From Armatimonadetes bacterium UBA5352 (GTDB lineage: Bacteria; Armatimonadota; Zipacnadia; Zipacnadales; UBA5352): a stretch of DNA of 16,576 bases. The translations under genes were made by a program, and so were the position numbers. The notes below the pieces were generated by a model, which was not told the origin of the DNA, made no database searches, and was given only the letters and a program-made list of their open reading frames with translations. Of the stretch, positions 1-6,129 are shown in pieces. The stretch lies in contig DHPY01000036.1 of assembly GCA_002411015.1 (NCBI GenBank), forward strand, positions 1 to 16,576, read 5' to 3'. The first letter of the stretch is position 1; the number at the start of each line of letters is the position of its first letter.

Positions 1-98
1 AGCTGTCGGCTGGGAACTAGCAGCTATCAGCTAGCAGCTATCAGCTATCAGCTATCAGCTATCAGCTAACAGCTATCAGCTATCAGCTATCAGCTGAG
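1..98. repeat. Tandem 7-bp repeat array (AGCTATC), downstream of the four-helix-bundle gene
   Basis: From 22 to 98 there are eleven consecutive heptamers in strict 7-bp register. Eight are exactly AGCTATC (starting at 22, 36, 43, 50, 57, 71, 78, 85) and three are variants (AGCTAGC at 29, AGCTAAC at 64, AGCTGAG at 92). Three diverged units (AGCTGTC, GGCTGGG, AACTAGC) fill 1-21, so the array may continue to the left of the window. The last unit ends 4 nt before the stop codon of the minus-strand gene at 103. Read on the minus strand, GATAGCT repeats place TGA and TAG in every frame, because 7 is not a multiple of 3. The plus strand has no stops. Confidence 0.95.
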
Positions 99-102
99 TC
101 AG

Positions 103-480
103 TCAATCGTTGATGGACCTGCACACTGCGCGGATCATCCCATAGAGCATCCGCCCTACTTCACTAGCGCTGGCCTCCACGAGAGCAACCTGCTGTTCTG
201 GCGCCAGGCTCAGCCGCCGCGGGAGTTCCACAAATGTCTCCAACTCAGCGACACTACCGGCTGCGATATGAAGGAAGTGGCGGAACTCTCCTTGACTTCG
301 CCGCGCCCGTCCCTCAGCGATATTCGCAGGGACTGACGAAGCGCATGAACGCATCTGAGACCTGAGGCCATAGGTCTCTGATCTGGGGTAGTTCTCCGTC
401 AGCCTGTATACTGCAACGGTCATATCCATTGCGCTGCGCCAGACCTCAAGATCTCGGTAGCCTGATTTGTTGCTCACCAC
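103..480 (-). CDS. Four-helix-bundle protein (S23 / 23S rRNA intervening-sequence protein type)
   Basis: A 125-residue protein with the family's characteristic pattern: YRDLEVWRSAMDM near residues 8-20, a YRLTENYP segment, YGLRSQMRSCASSVPANIAEG around 37-57, then a polar stretch and a helix FRHFLHIAAGSVAELET. Members were first found in intervening sequences of 23S rRNA genes but most, like this one, are free-standing genes of unknown role; they form helical bundles that multimerise. The start is GTG at 480 (or the next codon, also GTG), with GGGG-rich DNA just upstream as a weak ribosome binding site. The gene is bracketed by heptamer arrays on both sides. A sampled line (361-420) is 55% GC by hand count, lower than the catabolic genes, suggesting separate origin. 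Related in fold to Avd of diversity-generating retroelements, but no reverse transcriptase is present. Confidence 0.9.
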   Translation of the reverse strand: MVSNKSGYRDLEVWRSAMDMTVAVYRLTENYPRSETYGLRSQMRSCASSVPANIAEGRARRSQGEFRHFLHIAAGSVAELETFVELPRRLSLAPEQQVALVEASASEVGRMLYGMIRAVCRSIND

Positions 481-501
481 GTGGCCCCTATCCGAGCCTC
501 C

Positions 502-585
502 CGCTATCAGCCGTCAGCCGTTCGCTATTCGCCGTTAGCTCTTCGCTGTTAGCCGTTAGCTGGCCGCTGATAGCTGACAGCCGAT
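502..585. repeat. Degenerate 7-bp repeat array (MGCYRTY), upstream of the four-helix-bundle gene
   Basis: Twelve consecutive heptamers in strict register: CGCTATC, AGCCGTC, AGCCGTT, CGCTATT, CGCCGTT, AGCTCTT, CGCTGTT, AGCCGTT, AGCTGGC, CGCTGAT, AGCTGAC, AGCCGAT. Positions 2-3 (GC) are invariant, position 1 is A or C, and positions 4 and 7 are always pyrimidines; most change at positions 4, 5 and 7 is by transition. The consensus is the same as that of the array at 22-98 apart from this divergence. It starts 21 nt upstream of the GTG start of the four-helix-bundle gene and ends 2 nt from the stop codon of the next gene (588), so it fills the intergenic gap. Confidence 0.88.
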
Positions 586-587
586 CC

Positions 588-2684
588 TCAGAACCAGATG
601 ATCGGGATCTTGTCGAAGATCTCGAGGCCAGTCATCTTCGCCAGCCCCATCACGATGCCCGTGAAGAAGTAGTGGCCGATGACCAGCCCGAGGAAGCCGG
701 GCATCAGACGCCGGTATGACGCGACCCCTCCGATCCGCAGCAGCAGCCCCTTGATCAGCCAGACGATCCCGAACGGCGCCCAGAAGCGCTGGCCGTGGCT
801 GAAGGCGATCACGAGGCCGGCCGGGTGGAAGGGGATCTGCAGGAAGATGTTGCGCAGTAACAGGCCGATGGCGGTCAGCAGGAAGCCGATGCCGGTCGCC
901 CACCACGCACTCGTGTTCATGAGGGTGGGGTTGGCGCCGAGGCCCAGCGCCCAGGTCGCGTCGGTATTGGCATACTGCACGCGCACGCCGCCCACGCCTG
1001 AGCCGCCGCCGAGCACGTTCGCACCATGATCGTAGAAGACGGTCAGGTGCATCCACCAGCCGACGATGAGGCCGATCGGCACCGCCCAGAGCAGTATCTT
1101 CGACATGGAGCCGAAGTCCATGTTGGAGCGGCGGGCCATGTTGTAGCTCTCAAGCTGCGCCGCAAGCGCCGAGTGCGGGTAGCCGCGGTCGATCCAGCGC
1201 ACGTTGAAGAGCGCGGTGAAGGGCCGCCACTGCTGCTCCGCGCCGATGGACTTCGCGCCCGCGAGGCGCACATAGGTCTCGGTCATGCAGCTGTGCGGGA
1301 AGAGCCACGGGGTCGCGGCGCCGGCGATGGCACGCACCCGCGCGTGGCCGATTGCGCCCACCATGAACATGAAGAGCGCGAAGGCGACGTAGTGCCCGGG
1401 GAGACCGGTCCAGAGCCAGAACAGGCACATTAGCACCATGCCGATGAGGGCCCCGCGCATGAACCAGACGTACCGCCCGGGCAGCTCATCGTGATCGCGC
1501 TTGCGGGCGCCGAACGCGCGCCGGAGGGCCTCAAGCAGCGGGCGCCGCGCGACGTAGAGCGATGCAAGCACGAGCCCAATGAAAGAGCCTGCGGTGGCGT
1601 CGCGGTAGACGGTGGCCTTCACGTCGTAACCGGCCGCTGCGGTCGCCACGCGGAAGGCCAGGATGCCGAGCCACGAGAGCGCGGTGGTGAGCAGCACGTC
1701 CTGTGGCGCGAAGTAGGCGAGGCCGTAGGCTTCGGGCATCAGGAAGATGTTGATGCCGCCACCGATCGCGCTCCACGGGTGCTCGGTGAGGAGCTTGCCC
1801 AGCGGGTACTCGCGACCAAGCTGCGGGAATGCAAGTGTGGTGGTCGCAATCATCTCGTGGATGCCGTAGCTCGCGCCGATGATGAAGCCGACCCACATCA
1901 CCGGATCGCGCAGGAACGATATCCCGGCGAAGAAGCTGCGCTGCTCGGTGATCCCAAGCGGGATCTCCACGAGCGGGTAGGGCAGGCGCTCGGAGAGCGT
2001 CCACTCACGCTCGGCCAGTGCCGCTATGCACTGCATCGTGCCGAACATGATGAGGATAAAGACCGACCAGGTGAGCATCGGGATCAGCCACGGCCTCCAC
2101 GGCACGAGCGTGGTGCGCCAGATGGGCCCGTAGAGGAAGCCGCGCAGGCCGGTCCCGGGGCTGGAGGTCAGTGCGGCGTCGGAACCCTCGTAGATCTGCC
2201 GGACCGCATCCGGGTCGGTTACGTGGAGGTACGGATTGGCCTCCGGCAGCGCCTCTCCGTAGTCATTGGAGAAGTCGGCGAAGTAGGTGAGCGTGGTCAT
2301 CTCAGGCAGCAGCGTGCGCATTACGCCAACCGAGAACACGATCGTGGCGATCGTGATGAATGCGTAGATGAACATGTTCTGCTGCCCGGAGAGCGTGAAC
2401 CATCGGAAGAAGCGGCCGGCTGCAGTGTCCTCCCCGGCGGTCATCGCGAACTTGCGGAATGCGATGGAGAGCGCCGCGATGAGCAGCAGTCCCGCGAGGG
2501 AGGTCATCGGCGGGACCGACTCGGTGATCTGGCATGCGAAGGCGACGAGCTCCGCCTCGCGCGTCCATATGGCCGCGATGAAGGCGAAGACGAGCGCAAT
2601 GACGATGGTGCGGGTGCGGACGCGCCGCCCTGACGGCGGCGCGGCCTCCTCGGGCGTCGTCTGAACTACGTCTGCGGTTGCCAT
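588..2684 (-). CDS. Large polytopic membrane protein, DUF6785/DUF6784 family (OPT-transporter-like)
   Basis: A 698-residue integral membrane protein with about 12-14 hydrophobic segments, approximately at 26-42, 60-77, 103-122, 199-221, 261-280, 305-345 (two), 363-379, 408-425, 430-447, 528-550, 593-611, 633-649 and 661-680. The N-terminus is soluble and Pro/Arg-rich. SERLPYPLVE at 231-240 resembles the ErLpyP loop of oligopeptide (OPT) transporters, and the C-terminal part (HPAGLVIAFSH near 620, then FW..F and WLIKGLLLRIGG) matches what I recall of the DUF6784 domain. The substrate is unknown. Start ATG at 2684 has AAGAGGTAG a few bases upstream. It follows the Gfo/Idh/MocA gene by 51 bp on the same strand, so it is probably the carrier of this catabolic operon. 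Family recognition is from memory of the pattern; a transport role is inference. Confidence 0.8.
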   Translation of the reverse strand: MATADVVQTTPEEAAPPSGRRVRTRTIVIALVFAFIAAIWTREAELVAFACQITESVPPMTSLAGLLLIAALSIAFRKFAMTAGEDTAAGRFFRWFTLSGQQNMFIYAFITIATIVFSVGVMRTLLPEMTTLTYFADFSNDYGEALPEANPYLHVTDPDAVRQIYEGSDAALTSSPGTGLRGFLYGPIWRTTLVPWRPWLIPMLTWSVFILIMFGTMQCIAALAEREWTLSERLPYPLVEIPLGITEQRSFFAGISFLRDPVMWVGFIIGASYGIHEMIATTTLAFPQLGREYPLGKLLTEHPWSAIGGGINIFLMPEAYGLAYFAPQDVLLTTALSWLGILAFRVATAAAGYDVKATVYRDATAGSFIGLVLASLYVARRPLLEALRRAFGARKRDHDELPGRYVWFMRGALIGMVLMCLFWLWTGLPGHYVAFALFMFMVGAIGHARVRAIAGAATPWLFPHSCMTETYVRLAGAKSIGAEQQWRPFTALFNVRWIDRGYPHSALAAQLESYNMARRSNMDFGSMSKILLWAVPIGLIVGWWMHLTVFYDHGANVLGGGSGVGGVRVQYANTDATWALGLGANPTLMNTSAWWATGIGFLLTAIGLLLRNIFLQIPFHPAGLVIAFSHGQRFWAPFGIVWLIKGLLLRIGGVASYRRLMPGFLGLVIGHYFFTGIVMGLAKMTGLEIFDKIPIIWF

Positions 2685-2735
2685 CTGCTACCTCTTACGT
2701 GTTCCTGGTCTCAGAGTCGGGGCGATCGGGACGAG

Positions 2736-3776
2736 TTACCCGCCATGCGGGTCGGTCCACTGCGCCCCGACGAACGTGATGTACTGCTGCAACAGGTCCT
2801 CCGGCGGGTCATACGGGAAGGTGATCGGCGCCTGCTCAACGGTGCTCGCGTAGCATGCGAGGATCACGAGCCACTCGTCAAGGGCGGTCGCGAGGTCCGT
2901 CGGCGTCGGCTCGCCGGTCTCCAGCCAATGGAAGACGGCACGCACAAGGTTCGCCTGGCCGACGTTGTCCACCACGCCATACTCGTGCTCGCCGCTGGAG
3001 TAGTTCCCGTTTATGCCCATCTCCCAGCCATTCATCTTCCAGTGCAGGAAGCCCGTCTCACCGTAGACCGCGCAGCGCTTGTGCATGTGCCGCCCCACGC
3101 CCTGCGCCGTCTCCGGCACGCCCTCGCCCGACTGCAGCACCCCGCGCTTCTCATCCACGAAGGTGATGAGCGCTGAGGCAGTATTCGGGCTCGGGTGCGT
3201 GCCGTTGATGTCATCGAAGCCCGAGCAGGCCGCGTGGACCGAGCGGATCTCGGTGTAGCCGGCATACGCGAACATCAGGTCGAGCACGTGCACTCCCTGG
3301 CCGTTCATCGGGAGCTTCGCGGATGCGTCGAGGCAGCGGACCTTGCCGATCTGCCCCTGACGCACGCGATCCACGAACTCCAGGGTCTTCTCATGGTAGC
3401 GGAGCTGGTGATTCACCGTGAACTTCGTGGCGCTCGCGGCCTCAAGCTGGCGGAGCTTCTTGTAGTCGTGCGCGCCGATCGCGATCGGCTTCTCCACGAC
3501 CACCGCGGGCACGCCATGGTCCGCGAGGCGCTTCATCAGCGAGTAGCGGATCGTCGGCGGCATGGACATATGAACGACATCGGGCTGCTCCTTCTCGATC
3601 ATCTCGTCGAGATCGAGGTAGTGCCTCGGGATCCCGTACTTCTCCGCGAAGTCGCAGGCCTTCTCCTCCACGAGGTCGCAGCACGCGACCGGGGTACCGT
3701 TCGCGATCTCCGGATAGACCCTCGCATGACCGTTCGCTCGCCCGCCACAGCCGAGAAACGCGACCTTGTAGCTCAT
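2736..3776 (-). CDS. Gfo/Idh/MocA family NAD(P)-dependent oxidoreductase
   Basis: A 346-residue soluble dehydrogenase. An N-terminal Rossmann fold carries the dinucleotide motif GCGGRANGH (9-17) after a hydrophobic strand, and the family signature EKP lies at 95-97, with Lys96 the expected catalytic lysine. The C-terminal alpha/beta domain begins near 120 (VNHQLRYHE, 121-129) and has GQGVHVLDL (159-167), supplying the His163/Asp166 pair seen in this family. Members oxidise or reduce hydroxyls of sugars, inositols and related compounds; the substrate cannot be read here. Start ATG is supported by AGGAGG nine bases upstream. It lies 63 bp downstream of the sulfatase-like gene and 51 bp upstream of the membrane protein gene, all on the minus strand. 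A small ACCCGC/GCGGGT hairpin overlaps its last codons. Confidence 0.92.
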   Translation of the reverse strand: MSYKVAFLGCGGRANGHARVYPEIANGTPVACCDLVEEKACDFAEKYGIPRHYLDLDEMIEKEQPDVVHMSMPPTIRYSLMKRLADHGVPAVVVEKPIAIGAHDYKKLRQLEAASATKFTVNHQLRYHEKTLEFVDRVRQGQIGKVRCLDASAKLPMNGQGVHVLDLMFAYAGYTEIRSVHAACSGFDDINGTHPSPNTASALITFVDEKRGVLQSGEGVPETAQGVGRHMHKRCAVYGETGFLHWKMNGWEMGINGNYSSGEHEYGVVDNVGQANLVRAVFHWLETGEPTPTDLATALDEWLVILACYASTVEQAPITFPYDPPEDLLQQYITFVGAQWTDPHGG

Positions 3777-3816
3777 CGGATGGTGCCTCCTGATCTGCCA
3801 CGTCTCACATGCGTGG

Positions 3817-3836
3817 GACAGGCGTCCTCGCCTGTC
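3817..3836. repeat. Perfect intergenic hairpin GACAGGCG-tcct-CGCCTGTC
   Basis: An 8-bp perfect inverted repeat (3817-3824 and 3829-3836) with a 4-base loop, starting only 3 nt after the sulfatase-like gene's stop on the minus strand and 40 nt before the ATG of the next gene. There is no U-tract on either side, so it is not a standard terminator. I recall similar GGGACAGGC...GCCTGTC elements dispersed between genes in several environmental phyla, which would make it a mobile or domesticated interspersed repeat; that is memory, not something this window proves. It could also stabilise the 3' end of the sulfatase message. Confidence 0.8.
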
Positions 3837-3839
3837 GAA

Positions 3840-5261
3840 CTACCAGTTCCCCCCGCCGGCGTTCAGCCACCGGATGAACGGCGCCGGGGCCGGATCGCAG
3901 ACCTCGTTGAAGCGCAGGCCCTCGAGCGGCTGGTTCACGACTGCTTCGATGCGCCTGTGGGCGGTCGCGACGACCTCCGGGTGCTCGGCGAGCAGGTTCG
4001 TGTCCTGGTCGGGCAGCGCGAAGAGCGCCTCGCTGTCATCCTCGCGCGCTACCGGGCAGGAGTAGAGCCACTCACCGTCCATCACCGACGCCCAGCCCGA
4101 CGCGTTGCCGTTCGAGTTCCCCGCCCACCCGTTCACGATGAACGGCCGCAATACCTCCGCCGCGCCGGTCGCGAGCGGCCAGATGTCCATTCCCTCGCAG
4201 CGATGCGGCACATCGAGCATCGTCAGCAGCGTCGGCATCACGTCGTGGCTCTGCACGAAGGCATTCACAACCTTGCCCTCGGGGCCGTCCGGGTGGCGCA
4301 TATACCACACGAACCCGGCGTTGTAGGTCCGCAGGTTGCCGCCGCCCTTGCCGAAGCTCCCGTGGTCACCGATCTCCGTCCCGTGGTCCGAGAGCACCAG
4401 CACGATCGTGTCGTCCCACAGGCCAAGCTCATCGAGCTTCGCGAAGATCCGTCCAACCTGCTTGTCCACGAAGGTGATCTCGCCCTTGTAGAGCGCCTTG
4501 GTGCGCTCGATGAGGGCCTCGGAGGCCTCTCCGCGCTCCCATGCCGCGCCCGGGAAGACCGGGTCGATCTCGGTCGGCGGCGCGTACTCATCGGCGTACT
4601 TCGCGGGCGGGTCCCACGGCTCATGCGGGTCGAACATCTCCACCCAGAGCATGAACGGCTCGCTGCGGTGCGCGGCATCGAGCCACTCGCAGGCGCTGGT
4701 GGCGACGCGCGCGCAGAGGTAGTCGTCCTCGCTCTCGCGGCCGACCATGTTCGCGAGGTACTGCGCGAGGGTCGCGTGCTTCTTCCACTTGATCGGCTCG
4801 AAGACGCGCTTGCGCATCTCGGCCTCGATCAACTCGGGCCGCACGGGCTTCCAGTTGTCTGACTCCTGGCCGCGGATGAAGTCGAGCGTCGCGAAGCCGC
4901 GCGAGTAGTTCATCGTCGGCTTGAACATGTGGTAGACATCGGCGACGAGGCCGGTGTAGTAGCCGCGGCTGGTGAGGATCTCCGCGAGCGTGTCCTGGTG
5001 CGGCGGGATCTCGTGCCAGCCGGGCTGGTGGTGCCAGTGGCCGCGGCGGTCGAAGTTGTACGCCCACGGGAAGGTGCGCTGCCCGGTGAAGAACGCGCGG
5101 CGCATCTGCAGCGTTGGCTGTCCCTCGCCGTAGGCGCCCTCGAAGGCGACTGAGCGGGCGTAGAACTCGTCAAGGTGCGGCGTGCGCACATCGCTGAGCT
5201 TCTTCCCCGGCCCGACGATATCGTTCCGGAAGGTATCGAGGACGATGGCGACGACGTTCAT
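3840..5261 (-). CDS. Sulfatase-family (alkaline phosphatase fold) hydrolase with Thr at the nucleophile position
   Basis: A 473-residue cytoplasmic hydrolase from the ATG at 5261, preceded by a purine-rich GAGGGAG; an in-frame GTG at 5291 would add ten residues but has no ribosome binding site. Metal-ligand motifs are present: LDTFRND (8-14, Asp9), FDPHEPWDPP (210-219, His213), LSDHGTEIGDHG (290-301, Asp292 and His293) and GKGGG (304-308, Lys305). The loop that normally reads C/S-x-P-x-R followed by TG instead reads QPTLQMRRAFFTG (48-60): counting back from Arg53, Thr50 occupies the Cys/Ser position, so no formylglycine can form. Thr is the nucleophile in phosphodiesterases of the same superfamily, so a phosphodiester or phosphonate substrate is possible. 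No signal peptide. First gene of the minus-strand catabolic set, upstream of the Gfo/Idh/MocA gene. Confidence 0.85.
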   Translation of the reverse strand: MNVVAIVLDTFRNDIVGPGKKLSDVRTPHLDEFYARSVAFEGAYGEGQPTLQMRRAFFTGQRTFPWAYNFDRRGHWHHQPGWHEIPPHQDTLAEILTSRGYYTGLVADVYHMFKPTMNYSRGFATLDFIRGQESDNWKPVRPELIEAEMRKRVFEPIKWKKHATLAQYLANMVGRESEDDYLCARVATSACEWLDAAHRSEPFMLWVEMFDPHEPWDPPAKYADEYAPPTEIDPVFPGAAWERGEASEALIERTKALYKGEITFVDKQVGRIFAKLDELGLWDDTIVLVLSDHGTEIGDHGSFGKGGGNLRTYNAGFVWYMRHPDGPEGKVVNAFVQSHDVMPTLLTMLDVPHRCEGMDIWPLATGAAEVLRPFIVNGWAGNSNGNASGWASVMDGEWLYSCPVAREDDSEALFALPDQDTNLLAEHPEVVATAHRRIEAVVNQPLEGLRFNEVCDPAPAPFIRWLNAGGGNW

Positions 5262-5357
5262 GGGCTCGGAACTCCCTCTGGAGCCGGTCACTCAGACGCA
5301 GAGGTGGCTCATTCGCCGCGGGAGGCGGGAGGTCCTTCGTGCAGGGCGGGGCGATAG

Positions 5358-5759
5358 CTACAGGACGCCAAAGATGTCAGCCAGTCGCGCCCGGAGTTCC
5401 TCAAGCTGGCTCAGGGAAAGCTGCCCGATGATAGCGTCAGGAGTGCACACGCGGCGAGGCAGGGGCTGGACGATGTGGACCAATGCCAGCGAGTCCTCCG
5501 CGAGCCCCGTGGTGCTGGCAGGAAGCGGCATTGCGGTGGACCGCTTGACAGAAGTTCCGTTGGTGAGCGGCACCACCAGAAGTGTGCCCGAGTTCGGGCT
5601 GCGACAGTGATCGTCGCTCTCGGCGACGATCACCAGGCGCTTCTTGTCAGCGGCGGGCCTCTCCTGTATGAGGTCGAACTCCATCCGGATCTGGGTGTTC
5701 GGGATTTCCAGGATCGCTCCCTGGAACAGGCCGGTGGGGTGGAAGCCCCCTTTCACCAT
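5358..5759 (-). CDS. MazF/PemK-like type II toxin (endoribonuclease family)
   Basis: A 133-residue protein with the layout of the MazF/PemK beta-barrel: GLFQGAILEIP near 10-20 (counterpart of the kRGdIv strand), KKRLVIVAES (39-48, counterpart of the kxRPalVis strand), TLLVVPLTNG (59-68), the GL..DSLALVHIVQPLPRR segment (85-103) and a C-terminal helix with LSLSQLEELRARLADIFG. Such proteins cut mRNA and are neutralised by a cognate antitoxin. I chose the ATG at 5759: TAGGGA lies at the right distance and overlaps the stop codon of the preceding gene, so translation is probably coupled; an in-frame ATG at 5777 lacks a good site. The RP of the usual RPalV motif is replaced by RL, so activity is not guaranteed. 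Ends 96 bp before the sulfatase-like gene begins. Confidence 0.72.
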   Translation of the reverse strand: MVKGGFHPTGLFQGAILEIPNTQIRMEFDLIQERPAADKKRLVIVAESDDHCRSPNSGTLLVVPLTNGTSVKRSTAMPLPASTTGLAEDSLALVHIVQPLPRRVCTPDAIIGQLSLSQLEELRARLADIFGVL

Positions 5760-5766
5760 CGCTTCC

Positions 5767-6123
5767 CTAAGATTCATCAGCCTGCTGATGAGCGACCAAC
5801 GTCGCCTCGGCTCGGTAGGGCGCCAAGTCTTCCATCGCTTCTGCGTCGATGCGTTCCTGATCGACAGCTGAGCCGCGTTCAGACGTGTCTGCACGCGCCA
5901 GCACCCGACGAAGGTATCCGAGGCGCTGGCTGCGCTTACTTGCTGCGGATGCCGAAGCGAGAACGACAGTCCCGCGAAGCCAGACAGACGGTAGCGAAAT
6001 AACATCTACAACAGCACAGGAAGTGACGCTCATGGCAAGCGCCGCCTCAGCATGTGTGGTCGGCTCGTATGGGTCATCGGCGTGTGCAGTTGAGTCCTGG
6101 TCTCGATCTGGTGAGAAGAACAC
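5767..6123 (-). CDS. Hypothetical protein, putative antitoxin of the adjacent MazF-like toxin
   Basis: A 118-residue protein I do not recognise by sequence. The call rests on position: it lies directly upstream of the toxin with 7 nt between its TAG stop (5767-5769) and the toxin ATG, the usual antitoxin-first order. The GTG start at 6123 has AAGGAG about 10 nt upstream, embedded in the last codons of the protease gene, whose stop is 6 nt away; a shorter form could start at the internal Met31. The N-terminal 30 residues are acidic/polar, the middle (residues 31-60) is Val/Ser/Ala-rich, and the C-terminal half is charged and probably helical (RLGYLRRVLARADTSERG, then an Asp/Glu-rich stretch). 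An unstructured, protease-sensitive tail is common in antitoxins, but no DNA-binding motif is evident. Confidence 0.6.
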   Translation of the reverse strand: MFFSPDRDQDSTAHADDPYEPTTHAEAALAMSVTSCAVVDVISLPSVWLRGTVVLASASAASKRSQRLGYLRRVLARADTSERGSAVDQERIDAEAMEDLAPYRAEATLVAHQQADES

Positions 6124-6129
6124 TGTGCT

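Noticed and set aside
103..480. Accessory variability determinant (Avd) of a diversity-generating retroelement
   Set aside because: The fold is related, but there is no reverse transcriptase, template repeat or variable repeat in the window.
429..719. Plus-strand frame through the upstream heptamer array, giving a Ser/Leu/Ala-rich 7-residue periodic peptide
   Set aside because: The periodicity is just the heptamer repeat read in three-base steps; the frame overlaps the ends of two real minus-strand genes and has no ribosome binding site.
3195..4862. Long plus-strand reading frame (555 residues) opposite the sulfatase and oxidoreductase genes
   Set aside because: It is antisense to two well-recognised genes, crosses their intergenic gap, is extremely rich in Arg/His/Leu/Val, and matches no family; long antisense frames are expected at this GC content.
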